From assembly GCA_028551475.1 (NCBI GenBank), contig CM052362.1, forward strand, positions 11,345,354 through 11,409,353: a stretch of 64,000 nucleotides of DNA, read 5' to 3'. The stretch is from Casuarina equisetifolia (Eukaryota; Streptophyta; Magnoliopsida; Fagales; Casuarinaceae). The notes under the pieces were generated by a model. The model worked only from the letters and a program-made list of their open reading frames with translations. It was not told the DNA's origin and searched no databases. The first letter of the stretch is position 1; each line of letters opens with the position of its first letter. Positions 10,401-21,550 of the stretch are shown here, piece after piece. The position numbers were made by a program, and so were the translations under genes.

Positions 10401-11720
10401 TTCTTTTTGTTATTGAAACTGCACGTATGAAAACATGAGTCCTCCCTTATGTGCATTGAATGTAAACATCATATCCTACTAATTTAGCTAACCACCTTTG
10501 TTAGATTGGTATAGAAATTCATTAACTCCATAGGGATTACAAGCTTTGTTGGTCTATTTGTATAGTAAAATGATGTCCTAAAAGATAATGCTTCCATTTT
10601 TTTTAACCATAATCACAAGGCTATTAAATCTTTTTCATTTATTGACAATTGTAAGTGCTGCCCATGGAATTTTTGACTAAGGAATGCTATTAACTTCCCT
10701 TATTGGACTAGCACAACTCATATTCCTTCTCTTGATGCATCACATCAAATAATAAAATGTTGAGAGAAATTTGGTAAAACCAAAAGGGTTGCTTGACTTA
10801 CTCCTTTTTGGGCTACTCTAATGCTACTTTTGATATGTTTGTCAAATGAAAAATTTTCTTTTTTAGCATGTTAGTTAGTGAGTTGCTTATGTTCCTAAAA
10901 TTATGGACAAATCTACAATAGTATCCTGTTAACCTAAGAAAACCGGAAAGTTAGCAGATACTATTAGACTTTTTCCATTACATAATTGCTTGTTCCTTTT
11001 CCTCATCCACTCACACACTTTCTTTAGAGACTATATGGCCAAGAAATTTCATCTCTGACTTGGCAAACTCACACTTGGATTCTATAAGAAAAAGACAGTG
11101 CTTTAGTGAAAACACAATACATAAGTGCTCTAAATGGTCCACCCAATATTTATTATATATTAACATTATCATAAAAAAACACCAAGATAAATTTTCTAAG
11201 ATAAGGCTAAAATATTGTATTCATCAAGAGTTGAAAGGTTGAAATGGCATTGTTAAGTCCAAATGGCATCATTAAAAATTCATAATGGCCTTGGTGTTTA
11301 TCAAATATTGTTTTATGAATATCCTCTAAGTGCACCTTGACTTATATCCTCACTATAGATACAATTTGGGAAAAGAACTTGATCCATGAAGCTCATATAG
11401 AAATTCATCAATAGTTAGCATAAGAAAGCAATCTTTGATGTTATGACAATGGAAAGCATAATAATCAACACATAAGTACCATGACCCATCTCTCTTTTCT
11501 TTTTCTTTTTCTTTTTTAAATCAAAAAATTAAGGTAAAGAATGAACTTATGCTAGCATAGATCAACCTAATTGCATGATTCACCTATCATGTTTTCTATT
11601 TTTGATCTTTTGAAAATAGGGGTAATGATAAGGACGTAATACAATTGGTCTTTTTGAGTCCTTCAAGGGAATTTTGTGATCATGGGTTCAATTAGGGGGG
11701 ATTCCTTTGGCATGGAGAAA
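10400..11720 (-). pseudogene. Ty3/gypsy reverse transcriptase-RNase H, minus strand, broken
   Basis: The RT start HDHKIPLKDSKRPIVLRPYHYP is readable at about 11590-11680, matching the family DH-I-L-G--PVNVRPYRYP box. The RT connection reads SKCEFAKSEMKFLGHIVSKE near 11020-11090, matching the C-F-----YLGH-VS motif. RNase H text near 10550-10760 (RNMSCASPIREVN, a KWKHYLLGHHFTIQTDQ-like stretch) is badly degraded. Stops and frameshifts are common. It belongs to the same minus-strand element as the integrase at 9.13-10.18 kb and the protease at 12.1-12.4 kb. Confidence 0.75.
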
Positions 11721-11859
11721 AGATCCCTAAATTGGTGGAGCAATGTTTTCAAGGGCTATACAATAAGGTTGATGTGAGTCATAGTTTGCTCTATATTGTA
11801 GCATGTGAATTCTTCCCTATAGTTGGTTATGGTCTTTCCACTTTCTCTTTGAGGAATTC

Positions 11860-12400
11860 TTTACATTTTATTTTCCCTTCTACAAATTTCAAGGCTATTC
11901 TTCCTTGCAAGCACATAAGACATCCATAGTGTTTGAATTTCACTATAAGTAAGAAGAAATCTTAGGTTATAGGATGCAAGTAGACAACCATTATGCCCTG
12001 AGGACAATATAAGTTCCTTATAATGGCAGTAGAAATAGATTTTTAGAAAGCTTAATACCTTGCAATACAATCTCAAAGTTCATACATTGATTATCCTCCA
12101 AGTATTGTGGTTTCCATCAGTGACCATGGCATTGATTATCCTCTAAGTATTACGTTTTCCATTAGTGACCATGGCATTGATTCTCCTCCTATAATTGGGT
12201 TGCAAGTTCAGTTTTAAGGCAAGCTTTTCATTGAGGAAGTTATGGGAACTTTTGATATCAACCAATATATGGATTTTTGCACTTAACAATCTATCTCCAA
12301 TCCTTAACCATACTAGGTTAATAGTCAAGGCACATACCAATTTCCCTCTAGCATGCCACATAACCTACACCATGCTAGATATTCTGCAAGTAGCCTAGTT
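11860..12400 (-). pseudogene. Ty3/gypsy protease region, minus strand
   Basis: The frame at 12143-12361 contains AKIHILVDIKSSHNFLNEKL, which matches the retroviral-type aspartic protease motif of gypsy elements (LIDSGSTHNFI), with the active-site DSG changed to DIK. The gag zinc knuckle that should precede it is not clear. It is the upstream end of the minus-strand gypsy pol. Confidence 0.7.
12083..12184. repeat. Tandem duplication, unit about 49 bp, in the gypsy protease remnant
   Basis: The phrase ATTGATTATCCTC-AAGTATT, followed by TTTCCAT-AGTGACCATGGC, occurs twice head to tail, and a third partial start follows. The two units differ at a few positions only. It probably arose after the element died. 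Confidence 0.75.
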
Positions 12401-12539
12401 TCCAACCCTAATTTATGGAGGCACAAATAGGTCAAATCCTTAAACAATTGATTCTAGGGTTTCAATGTTAATGGGTTTCTTGATTGGTTTGCCTAAATGA
12501 CAAACATTTCAAGCCTCACTTTCTGCCATTCTTAAGCTA

Positions 12540-13086
12540 GACACTTGTCATCAGGCACTTAAGCATACTCATTAGGTAAAGGATATAAGTAGAGAATCAA
12601 TGGCCCTCAAGGCCAATCACATATGGGATGTTGTTTCACTTCCATCAAGTTGTAAGGTTATTTGATATTAGTGGATGTACAAGGTATACTACTTTGCTAA
12701 TGGCACAATGGAACGATATGAGGCCCGACTTATGGCAAAAGTATATAGCTAAAGAAAAGGCATTAACTATGAGTAGACATCAATAAGCACCTAGCTAATG
12801 GTAAATAGGTGATGCCTAGGACCTCTTGGCCTAAAGTTTGACACCCCAAGTTGTGTGAGTGGGTGCATGAGTTATTTACAAAAAATATTATGAAAAGACC
12901 TTCTCTCCTATAGCCAAGACAATGACTATTCATTCCATGATTAGTATTATAACAATTCAGTGCTAGTGTCTCCATAAGCTTGATGAGCTAAATACTTTCT
13001 TGCATGGTGATTTCTTGTAGGAAGTGTAAATAAAGCTTCCATTAGGCTTTTCATTTTGGGGGGAATTCAACTTGTCAACTTAGAAA
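12540..13086 (+). pseudogene. Ty1/copia reverse transcriptase, 5' part, broken
   Basis: Plus-strand translation around 12590-12780 gives NHIWDVVSLPSSCKVI, WMYKVYYFANGTMERYEARL and MAKVYS, matching the RT start of Ty1/copia (TWDLVPLP-G---I---WV-K-K---DGT-ERYKARLVAKG). At 12980-13060 the text LDELNTFLHGDFL-EVYIKLP matches LDV-NAFLHGDL-EEVYM--P. A tRNA-like SINE (12783-12895) sits between the two pieces. The frame then stops at solo LTR copy B and continues after it. Confidence 0.85.
12783..12895 (+). mobile_element. tRNA-like SINE copy inside copia RT
   Basis: The sequence shows the dispersed pattern: an A-box-like AATGGTAAATAGG, then GACCTCTTGG, then a B-box-like AAGTTTGACACCCC, then GTGTGAGTGGGTGCATG and an A-rich tail ACAAAAAATA. 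It interrupts the copia RT reading between its KARLVAKG and LDV-NAFL motifs, so it is an insertion younger than the element. Confidence 0.55.
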
Positions 13087-14501
13087 TGTTGGAAAAAGAT
13101 ATGTTTTTCTATGACAAATTTTGTTGTTAAATGTATATAAATTTTTTTCATATATTTATGTGCAAGATAGAATTAAAGGAAGTAAAAGGAATGCAAATTA
13201 TAATATTAATCAGTGATATTATAAAGTAGTTGATTTCCTACATCCTAATATATTGCAACCTTATTCAAGTTCTAAATGGATAATTCTTGAACAAAATGGA
13301 AAAGAGAAAATATTAGTTGCATGGTATTCATATTAAAAAGCATGTGATGCTGGTTTTTATGTCATTGTAGGAAATTTATGCAAAAGTGATCCAACTTATA
13401 TGTTAAGCTCTTATGATGAGCTTATTCTAATATAAGCTTGATCCAAGTAGCTTAAGCTTATGAGAAGCAAGTTGGTCTAAGCCTACGAGATGTAGGCTGA
13501 TCCAAGCCTGCAACGCATGAATCTAGTACAACACTTAATTTAGAACGTGCCACAAGCTTACTGAAACAGCACCATTCAACTAAATGTTAAATGCCCTAAA
13601 TTTTTTTACACAATTAGGAGCCCTAGCTTCTAACTCAATTAAGATAGCAAGAGAAGTTGTCCTTTCTATAGCCAAACATCCACTCTCCCAACGTAAAGAA
13701 ATGAGAAGTGATTAAATGTTAAAACGGGAAATTATGATGATTACGAGCTTGAATTGAAGTCTTAATAGTAGAAGGATAGAGCCACTTTAGTTTCTTAATG
13801 GGAAGAAGTCTCTGATTTCGTCAGGTCTGGCAAAAACCTCAAATCAACTTCTATTATTTGAATATTTTATAAAAGCTTCCATTCTATGGTTTAAGAAGAG
13901 TTCTTGCATGAGATTATTAAGAAATAAAAAGGAGAAATCAAGACTACTCAAAGTGTTGTGAGTTTATGAATATCTTTAGTGATATTCTTCAAAGATTATA
14001 TTCTTGTGGTTATATACTATTTTTATGTGCTGATTAAACTTTGATTATTATTTGCACAAAAACTCACTTGTAAATCTAAAACCCTAAGTCATTAAATTTG
14101 AGGGTTTCATGATTAAAGCTTGAGTTTGTACTTAATATCTTTAGCAAGCTTACTTATAATCAATATTCCTTACAAACTATACATTATTTGGTGATTTGCT
14201 CTTATAACAAGATTTAGACAACCTTTGATTGTAACCCTAAAGTTTTATAATTCCTTTGAGAAGGAATTGGAAGGATTAGGAGAATTTTTCTCCTAATTAG
14301 TGAGTAAAGTGGACTTCAACTAGTTAAGTTGAAGGAAGAAAAGGGTGAATGTAGGTGTGAGTGTTGAACCATCATTGTTTGATTTTGTAGTTTATGTTAA
14401 TAAGTGTTTGTGTGTTTGAGAAATAAATTATAAGCATTGATAGTTAGACAACCAATTCAACCTTACTCCCCCATTTTCTTAGTTGGCCATCATATCTAAT
14501 A
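13087..14501 (+). mobile_element. Solo LTR copy B with target-site duplication
   Basis: The copy starts TGTTGGAAAAAGATATG and ends CATATCTAATA, and is flanked by the 5-bp direct repeat AGAAA (13082-13086 and 14502-14506). It contains the family landmarks: the palindromic ATAATATTAATCAGTGATATTATAA block near 13198, GAGGGTTTCATGA near 14099, AATTCCTTTGAGAAGGAATTGG near 14250, the TTCAAC..GTTGAA hairpin near 14313, and GTTGAACCATC. No internal element sequence is present, so it is a solo LTR left by recombination. It splits a copia RT that is readable on both sides. Confidence 0.8.
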
Positions 14502-14740
14502 AGAAAGCCATTATATAGGCCTAAGTAAGCACTAAGATAATGGATGTTCAACTTTCTCATCATGACTATTCATTCTCCATCAACAACATCAAATTGCTAT
14601 TGTCATTCTACTATTTTATGTAAATAATATTCTTATCCCCAGGAATGATGATGTTGCTATTTTTTTAGTTAAAAAAGTATTTTAACTCACACTTTCACAT
14701 GAAAGATATGGGTCACTATAAATATTTCTTAGGCATCGAG
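14502..14740 (+). pseudogene. Ty1/copia RT, middle part (Y-DD region)
   Basis: The same copia RT continues after solo LTR B. A degraded catalytic block reads LLLSFYYFM then an NNILIPRNDDVAIF stretch across a frameshift (family LLVYVDDIII-GND). It is followed by [15 protein letters not shown] (family MKDLGDLKYFLGIE). The reading ends exactly where chloroplast DNA starts. The catalytic DD appears as NN, so it would be inactive. Confidence 0.8.
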
Positions 14741-14908
14741 GAATGTACAAATTGTACTCGAAACGGTGCTAATAAGAAATCAATGAGTATTGGTATTTCC
14801 AGATATATTACTCAAAAGAATAGACATAATACGCCCAGTCGATTGGAATTGAGAAAATTCTGTTCTTTTTGTTACAAACATACAATTCACGGGGAGATAA
14901 AGAAATAG
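14741..14908 (+). pseudogene. rpl33: Plastid rpl33 3' fragment in the nuclear genome
   Basis: The fragment keeps about 56 C-terminal codons of plastid L33, including the ECTNC and [13 protein letters not shown] segments (two of the Cys of the zinc-binding ribbon at each end). Small changes (extra residues near NKKSMSIG) show divergence. The N-terminal codons are missing. By chance the upstream copia RT reads in frame into it, making a 69-residue chimeric open frame. Expression is unlikely. Confidence 0.9.
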
Positions 14909-15054
14909 ATCGAACCGATCCGATCGCTTGTATGTCACCCTTCCAGGGAAGATTAAAAATGACATATATTATATATAATATACATTTTAAGATAATAAAC
15001 AAAAAAAAAATCCCTCATTGAAATAGGATTTTCGGGGTAAGGAATAAACAAATC

Positions 15055-15094
15055 ATGGAAAAATCCAAGCGACTTTATTTTAAATCCAAGCGAT
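15055..15094 (+). pseudogene. rps18: Plastid rps18 5' fragment in the nuclear genome
   Basis: Only the first 13 codons or so are present (MEKSKRLYFKSKR), matching the start of plastid ribosomal protein S18, which reads M-KSKR-F-KSKR. The sequence then passes straight back into copia RT. Confidence 0.85.
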
Positions 15095-15860
15095 GATAGC
15101 CTGTTCATATGGAGGCATATTTCTTAGCTAGTGCAATTATACATAAAAGTTGATATCTAAAGCAAGGTTTGTTGGCTTAAAGCATGCCATCACAACCATA
15201 GAGCAAAATCTAAAGTCAACAACTTTGGAATATGATAAAGGAGATCTAGATAAGAAACATAGTCCTCCTCTTGATAATGGTTCATCCATCATGAGACTTA
15301 TTGGGAGGCTAAACCACTTGACTCACACAAGACCAAATCTTAGCTTTGTAGTTCAACACCTTAATTAGTTTTCTCATGCCCCTAAAAATTCTTAAATGGA
15401 GGTTGTTAAGCAAGTATTGAGATATGTAAAGGAGTCATGCAACTTAGGATTATTCTTGCATTTATCATCCATTTTGGAACTAGTTGTATATTGTGTCCCA
15501 TGTTTCAACATTGCATTACAAGTTATTACATTTAGTTGGGCAATTCACTCATTTCTTGGACAACCAAAAAACAACCTACAATGTCTAGATCCTCCACAAA
15601 ATTAGCAAATAAGGTCATGGGGTACACAATATGTAAGATAATCTAGCTCATTGGTCTAACAAATCTTGATGTGTTTGTGCCTCATCCAATTACCCTATAT
15701 TATGGTAATGAGACAACTCATTTCTTGGACAACCAAGAGACAGCCTACAACATCCATTAGTATGATGACTAGGTTTTTGGCATGATAAGATTGCTGACAT
15801 TATTCACATTCACTAAAGGGCTGGTTCAAGGAGACATTTTCAAGCCAAGTTAGGCTAAAA
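15095..15860 (+). pseudogene. Ty1/copia RT-RNase H, 3' part
   Basis: The copia reading resumes as IACSYGGIFLS-CNYT, then ISKARFVGLKHAITTIEQNL (family ISEAGLLGCKPADTPMEQN). Next come RLIGRLNHLTHTRPNLSFVV (family YR-LIGRLIYLT-TRPDI-FAV) and VVKQVLRYVKESCNLGLFL. RNase H remnants follow near 15530-15830 (SFLGQPKNNLQ; DNETTHFLDNQET; LTKGLVQGD). Stops and small frameshifts make it non-functional. It is the last part of the copia element that begins at 12.54 kb. Confidence 0.85.
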
Positions 15861-15869
15861 GTATGTGAC

Positions 15870-18300
15870 TTAGCTTTTTCGATATTTTTCTGTTACATAA
15901 TCCCAAAATAGAGAAGAAAAGAAATCTAGGTTTTGGCTTGTGCATGATTAATTAAAGTAAAATGAACATTTTATCAAAAATAAAAAAGGAAACTTATGCC
16001 TTAGTTTAGCAAGCTAAATTAAGGTCTACTGAATATTTTTCTTCGCATAAGGACTTTTCATAATGATTGCAAGCACTAAATTCGCAAGGTAAGTGATTAA
16101 AACCTCTAACTCATGCAAACTAAGTATATGTTATATTTGCACGATAGAGTTGTCTCGAGCCTAAAAATTTCTGATTTGCAGGAACAGAATAATTGAGAAT
16201 GTGCACGGTTGGTTTCCGAAAAAATAGTTAAAGAGAGGCTATATCCAAATGGACCTTCTGGTTTTATTCTTTATCAATTTCTTCATTGGATTTTACAAGT
16301 TAATGAAGTTAGTAGCTGGGTTTTCTAAGTTCTGAGCTTATTACTTCCGCACATTAATCATCTTAAAATCTGACAGCCTCTTTTAGACTTGTAACAAAAA
16401 TGTGTCCCAAGAAAACAATGCCACATGTTAGATGTGTCATACGACGTCCAACATAAAGTGTAATCTAAAGCAATCTCTCATGCTGTGATAACGTTTAAGC
16501 CGTAGCCCCACCGGAGAATAGCTGCTGCTCTTTCAAAGAACGTGGCTTTGGTTTGCAGATTTTAAGGCGATTTAGTCAGCTGGTATTCGTGGGCCTGAAG
16601 AAAGTGTGAAGGATTTGAATCTTGGTCGTTTTCGCTTGCGGGACAACGTCATCGGGCGCTTCCACCGGCAAATAGTAACAGAAGGCAGGTTTCATTTTTC
16701 CCCCTATTCAGCTAAGCGTGTTGAGTGGGCTTTGGTTCTCTGAAGGGGTTGCATATTCTACAGAATATGCATCTTTTCTCGACAAAGTGTAAAGTATTCG
16801 ATATCCTTTACAAAGTGCACCTTTATTTTTTTTTATATAAATTCTATTTCGTGTATTGTTTATTGTCAAATTGCACACAATTGTCTTATTAAAGTAACTG
16901 ACAATCACCTGATTAAAATATATGTGCAATCGAGCCAATCGCCCGAATAATGTATGCGCTTTTTGTTTTGAAGCTCCCTCTGTTGTTAATTTTCGAGACA
17001 CGACAGGTTTTCTTTTTCTTTTAAAGTATGAGCTTTTGTTCTACAACTTGATTGATGTTTTTCTAGACTTGGTCCAACTCATTTTTTGAGGTTCATCTTT
17101 TTCATCACATCTACTGAAAATGCAAGAAGGTTCAACTACCGTAAACAATAGGTGGTCCCATCCAAGTGTTGTATCTACACACAATTGTATAGATGACCTA
17201 TCATTTGTCAAGTTTGATTCCTGCAATCTGGAATGTTGAAACGGAACAACTTAAGTCTCTCATAAGAAATATAAAATGGTATCACGCATAAAAGTGGACA
17301 CAGTGCCAACTAAGAAAAGAGCTTGTTTAATCTTGCTTGAAAGCTTATTGTACAAAATCAATTCTCTAGTCTACATCTCGTTTTGTAATTTATTCTACCT
17401 CTTTCCAACCGTGCGGTGTAATCAGCTATTCTAGTACAATCTTAAGTTTTGCTGCTGACATCATAAGAAGAGTCTCTCTATTTGGACCACAATAGGGATG
17501 TGAATCCGAATTATTTACCCCTATTGATATTACTAAATTCTCACGAAATTGGGATGGGGGCCTCCAGATTTTAATATTTCAATTTTGATAATTAGCCATG
17601 AGGCAAAACTATAGAGATATTTCTATGCTATATAGTTGGGTTAGTCAAATCCAATTCAAACCCTTTTTCTTGTGTTAGTTCTAATAATTGCAATCAGAGT
17701 AGTTTGCAAGTTCAACTCTTGTTGCCAACAAATTGTGTGGGGGAATGGCCGTTCCTACTAAAGATGTTAAAAAGTAGAGTATATTATTTTAAACATAAAA
17801 GGATAGTATTATGTTTAATTTATATGATAGAAAAGGATTTTCTAAAGCGAAGATGATTTTTCAATGAAAGACAATATGTTGGTAAGGACTTTATATAAAT
17901 AGGTTATTTTACCAAGTTAAGGGTTGTTTTCATGAAAATACTTAGGGAGTTAAAATGTATTTCATGAAACAATACTTCACTAAGTTTGAAATAGATTTTT
18001 TTTATGTTAATTGTAAGGAAAACTTTAGGTCTCATAGAGACAAAAAATAAACTTTATAAGATCTATGTAATCATATTTAAAACACCATTCTCAAATAAAT
18101 AACAAGAATAAAATAAAAGAGAAACATATTGTTCTTTCAATGCATTCTCTCTATATCAAAGATCCACAAATGCATAAAGGTCTTCTAGCTGAGGTGAATA
18201 TCCTCTATTCTTATATAAAAGCACTAGCTCAATGAGAAAACCTAAGATTATGCCTTTTGTAAAAAGTGAACAAAATGTAACCCTAAAGCTTTATAATATG
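15870..18300. other. Intergenic, no supported gene
   Basis: No reading frame with family features was found. The stretch from about 16380 to 17230 is less AT-rich than its surroundings and may be single-copy sequence or the trace of a gene, but its frames are short and not recognisable. The stretch 17230-18300 is AT-rich filler. A SINE-like B-box phrase (AAGTTCAACTCTTG) occurs near 17708 without the rest of the element. Confidence 0.4.
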
Positions 18301-18301
18301 A

Positions 18302-19245
18302 ACTTTTTTTTTTTGGTAAAAGGTCAAGAATCATATATCATTGTACAAAATTAAAAGATTGTTTAGTTACAACATCATCATTTAGGCTCAAACATTACAT
18401 TTGGCAAATTTCAAAGCTCTTGCAAGAATTTATTATAATTTATAAGCTTTACTTCTCTTGTACTTGTAATCTTCCCTCTCATGTCTTTCTTAATTTTAAC
18501 AATAATGGTCGAATTGTCGAGACTTTTATCACTGAATCTTCTTCTATTTATTTTGTTCTAAATGTGATACAATGCAGCTTTGAAAGATATACTAAGCAAG
18601 GTTGCTGCAAAACTCTCACTCTTGATAACCTAAATCATCCAACATATTTCAGTTCTCTAGTGTTCAATTCTTTGAGTTAATCCATTCATACCTAATAGAG
18701 TCTTCCTTATGTAATTTGTGAACCTGCATTTAAAAAATAAATATTCTTGTGACTATTCTCCTCATTGGCAAAGGTTGAATTCTAGGTCCACTAAGTTGTT
18801 ACAACCAACCACACGATCTGTTGTGAATAGTTTATCTTTCAAAATAATCTAGCAGATAAATTGTGCTTTGGTACTCCTTCCTATATAAGTCTTGCCCATT
18901 CAATATCTTCTCTATTCTCTCTTAGTTGTGTGAGTTCACTTCTTACTCATAACATATTCCTAAAACTCCAAGCTAGTGATCCTTTCATCTCAACTTCTAA
19001 TATATTTCTTCCCTTCAACTTTTATGTTATCATCCATTTAACCCATAAAGAGTTTAAGTTATTATGCACAAGAGACCATAAGAGTTTTCCAACAGCCGCC
19101 TTATTCTACATATGAATGTCTATCAAACCCAGTCCTCTAGAAGTTTTAGGCCAATAAACTTCTTTCAATGCTACTTTTGCTACACAACATTCATTAGATT
19201 TACCTACCCAAAGGAAGATTCTGGTATGAATTTATACTATGAGCT
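18302..19245 (-). pseudogene. LINE (non-LTR) ORF2 C-terminal remnant with poly-A end
   Basis: Minus-strand translation starting near 19240 gives FLWVGKSNE, PKTSRGLGLIDIHM-NKAAVG, and KLLWSL, which matches the plant L1-type ORF2 region after RT (FLW--------W--VC-PK--GGLGI-D----N-ALLGKW-W). Further on come WVKWM, SLAWSFRNML and a VPKHNLSARLF piece (family PKHSF--WLA). The terminal AALYHI-NKINRRRFSDKS piece resembles VYHIW-ERN-R-F. The element ends in a 3' poly-A, seen as the T-run at 18302-18314. All frames have stops. Confidence 0.8.
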
Positions 19246-19408
19246 AAAGAATAGGACCTAACCCTAACTTTACGTGTTAGCCAATTAGGCCTACTCATCA
19301 CGGCCCTATTTGGCTAGCCACGACCCACACTAGCCAGTCCATATTCCAAAACCCATAAACCAACTTAATATAGTCCACCTTTAGGTAAGCCTAATAAAAT
19401 TATGCTAA
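19246..19408 (-). mobile_element. 3' LTR fragment of the minus-strand copia element
   Basis: Reading the minus strand, the polypurine tract AAGTGGAAAAATG directly precedes TGTTAGCATAATTTTATTAG at 19408, which is the expected 3' LTR start. The LTR stops after about 160 bp where LINE sequence begins, so it is truncated or interrupted. The partner LTR is not identified. Confidence 0.5.
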
Positions 19409-21550
19409 CATTTTTCCACTTGGACTATATTAATGTAAAATTATGCATGTCTTTATATTGATCCAAAGATAGTTCTTAACAACACTCCTATCACATTGAT
19501 TTCAAACTCTAAACCATGATAGTCATTATCTTTATTAAGTGATACAACACTAATCATGATCACAAAAGTTCTTAATCTCATTGATATGTATGAACATAGT
19601 AATGTGGTAACCATATAACACTAAAATAACTTCTTTAAGTGTTATTTATGTTGTTTGTTCAATTCTCTCTCCTTTAATGATTAAATGTCATTAGAGAGCA
19701 TACTTTATGGTTTTAATGAACCTTCATGTCTTGTTTTTAATAACTTGAGTTTAACTTTATATGTTATAAGACATCTTTATGGCTAACTTACACTAGCCAA
19801 TGCTTAAGGTTTAGATTTCCCTTAAGTTTCAAAAGAGAAGATTAAAAGCTCTCACTATACAAAAGCATCCTATGATGCCTTTAAGCCCATGCAATTGACA
19901 TGTCTTTCATAAACACAAGGGTGTAGACTTTTAATGAGTAGATCATCTAGCATATCATCTATACTAATAAACTCTATTGAAATTTCACCTTCCTTAACAT
20001 TTTCCTTTATGTTGATATGTTTAGATTTTCTTAGACTTCTATTATTGTTAATAAACAATGTTGCAACTCTATTATCACATTATAACTAAATTGATCTATT
20101 AACAAAAACAAAGTCTTTTAATTCTTTTATGAGGCTCTTTAGCCAAATTACTTGAATAGATGCTCCATAGCATACCATAAACTCAAAATCTATGGTTAAA
20201 GATGTAATCAATGTATGTTTTGAGCTTTTTCATTAAATGGCTCCTCCTACCATCGTAAACATACAACCTAATGTAAATTTCCAATCATCCTTACATCAAG
20301 CAAAATCTAAATCTGTATACTCAATCAGTTATAATTCATCCACATGCTTATAAGTCAACATATAATCTTTTGTTCTCTTTAAATACCTTAAGACTTTCTT
20401 AACAACTACCTAATGCTCTTGTCCAAGATTCAATTGATATCTACCAAGAAGTCCTATTACAAAAGCTATGGCTTGACAAAAGCTATGTCAAGCCATATAC
20501 AGACTTGAGCATACATAATAATTCCAAGTGTAATCACATATGGAACACTCTTCATTAATGCTTTATGTGCATCTGTCTTAGGACACTATTCTTTATTCAA
20601 TTTATTACCTTTAAAGTTAGGAACCTTTCCTCCTTTACAATTTTGCATGTTAGGCCTCTCTAGAATTCAATCAATATATGCCTTTTAAGAAAGCCTCAAT
20701 AAATGCCGAGAGCGATCATTTAAATCTCAATACCTAAAACACAAGTTGTTTCACCAAGATCTTTCATATCAAATTAAGTTGACAACAATTCTTTAGTCTC
20801 ATGAAATAACTTATGATTATTACTCGTAAGCAAAATATCATCCACATAAAGGATAAGAAATATTGGAGTGCTTCTACTGATCTTGGTATAGATACAACAA
20901 TCCATTCTATTTTCCACAAAATCACACAAAGTGATAAAACTATCAAATTTTAAGTACCATTGTTTAGAAGCTTACTTTAGTTTATAAATATACTTTTTTA
21001 GTCTACATAAGAGTTTTTCTTCTCCTTTCATTACAAATCCTTTAGGTTATTCCATATAGACTATTTCATCTAGTGTCCCATTTAAAAAAGTGGTTTTAAC
21101 ATCCATTTAGTGTAATTTCATATCTAAATGAGCTATTAGAGCTATTATAATTCTAAAGGAATCTTTAGAAGAAACATGAGAAAAAGTTTTATGATAATCT
21201 ATGCCTTATTTCTATGTGAAACTTTTTACTACAAACTTAGCTTTAAACCTTTTAACTTTCCTAGTAGAACTTCTTTTGATCTTATATACCCATTTACAAC
21301 CAATAGGCTTACAACCTTTAAGTAACTCAACAAGCTCCCAAACATCATTATGTTTCATCGATTATATTTCATCTTTCATTGAATTTAACCATAAATTAGC
21401 TTAAGAACCCAACATAGCTTTATATAAGTTATTAGATCCTTCATAACTCTTATATCATAAACACATTCTCTCAAATAAACTAGATAATTTGGATGAATAG
21501 TAAATCTTCTTTCTCTAGTTGACCTTCTAAGTGTAGTTTCAGTATCTTAA
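19409..21550 (-). pseudogene. Ty1/copia RT-RNase H, minus strand, broken
   Basis: Minus-strand translations run in normal order. RRSTRERRFTIHPNYLVYL comes near 21500, before RT. Then come a MDVKTTFLNGTLDE-like block near 21080, LCDFVENRMDCCIYTKISRS and FLILYVDDILLTSNNHKLF near 20770-20945 (intact YVDD), and LS-KAYI-ILERP near 20680. At the end an RNase H tail reads SKHINIKENVKEGEISIEFI and DMLDDLLIKSLHPCVYERHV (19870-20058; family TKHI-IK-HF-RE-V--GEI---FI----Q-AD-LTK-L). Stops and frameshifts are spread throughout. Confidence 0.88.

Larger units (their letters stand above)
14741..15094 (+). other. Nuclear chloroplast-DNA insertion (rpl33 3' part to rps18 start)
   Basis: The plus strand encodes a run matching the C-terminal part of plastid ribosomal protein L33 ([20 protein letters not shown], then [15 protein letters not shown]), ending at a TAG at 14906-14908. 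A spacer of about 145 bp follows, then ATGGAAAAATCCAAGCGACT at 15055, matching the plastid rps18 start (M-KSKR). Gene order and orientation rpl33-rps18 are as in plastid genomes, so one contiguous plastid fragment moved to the nucleus. It lies cleanly inside copia RT, between FLGIE and IACSYGGIFLS. Confidence 0.92.
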
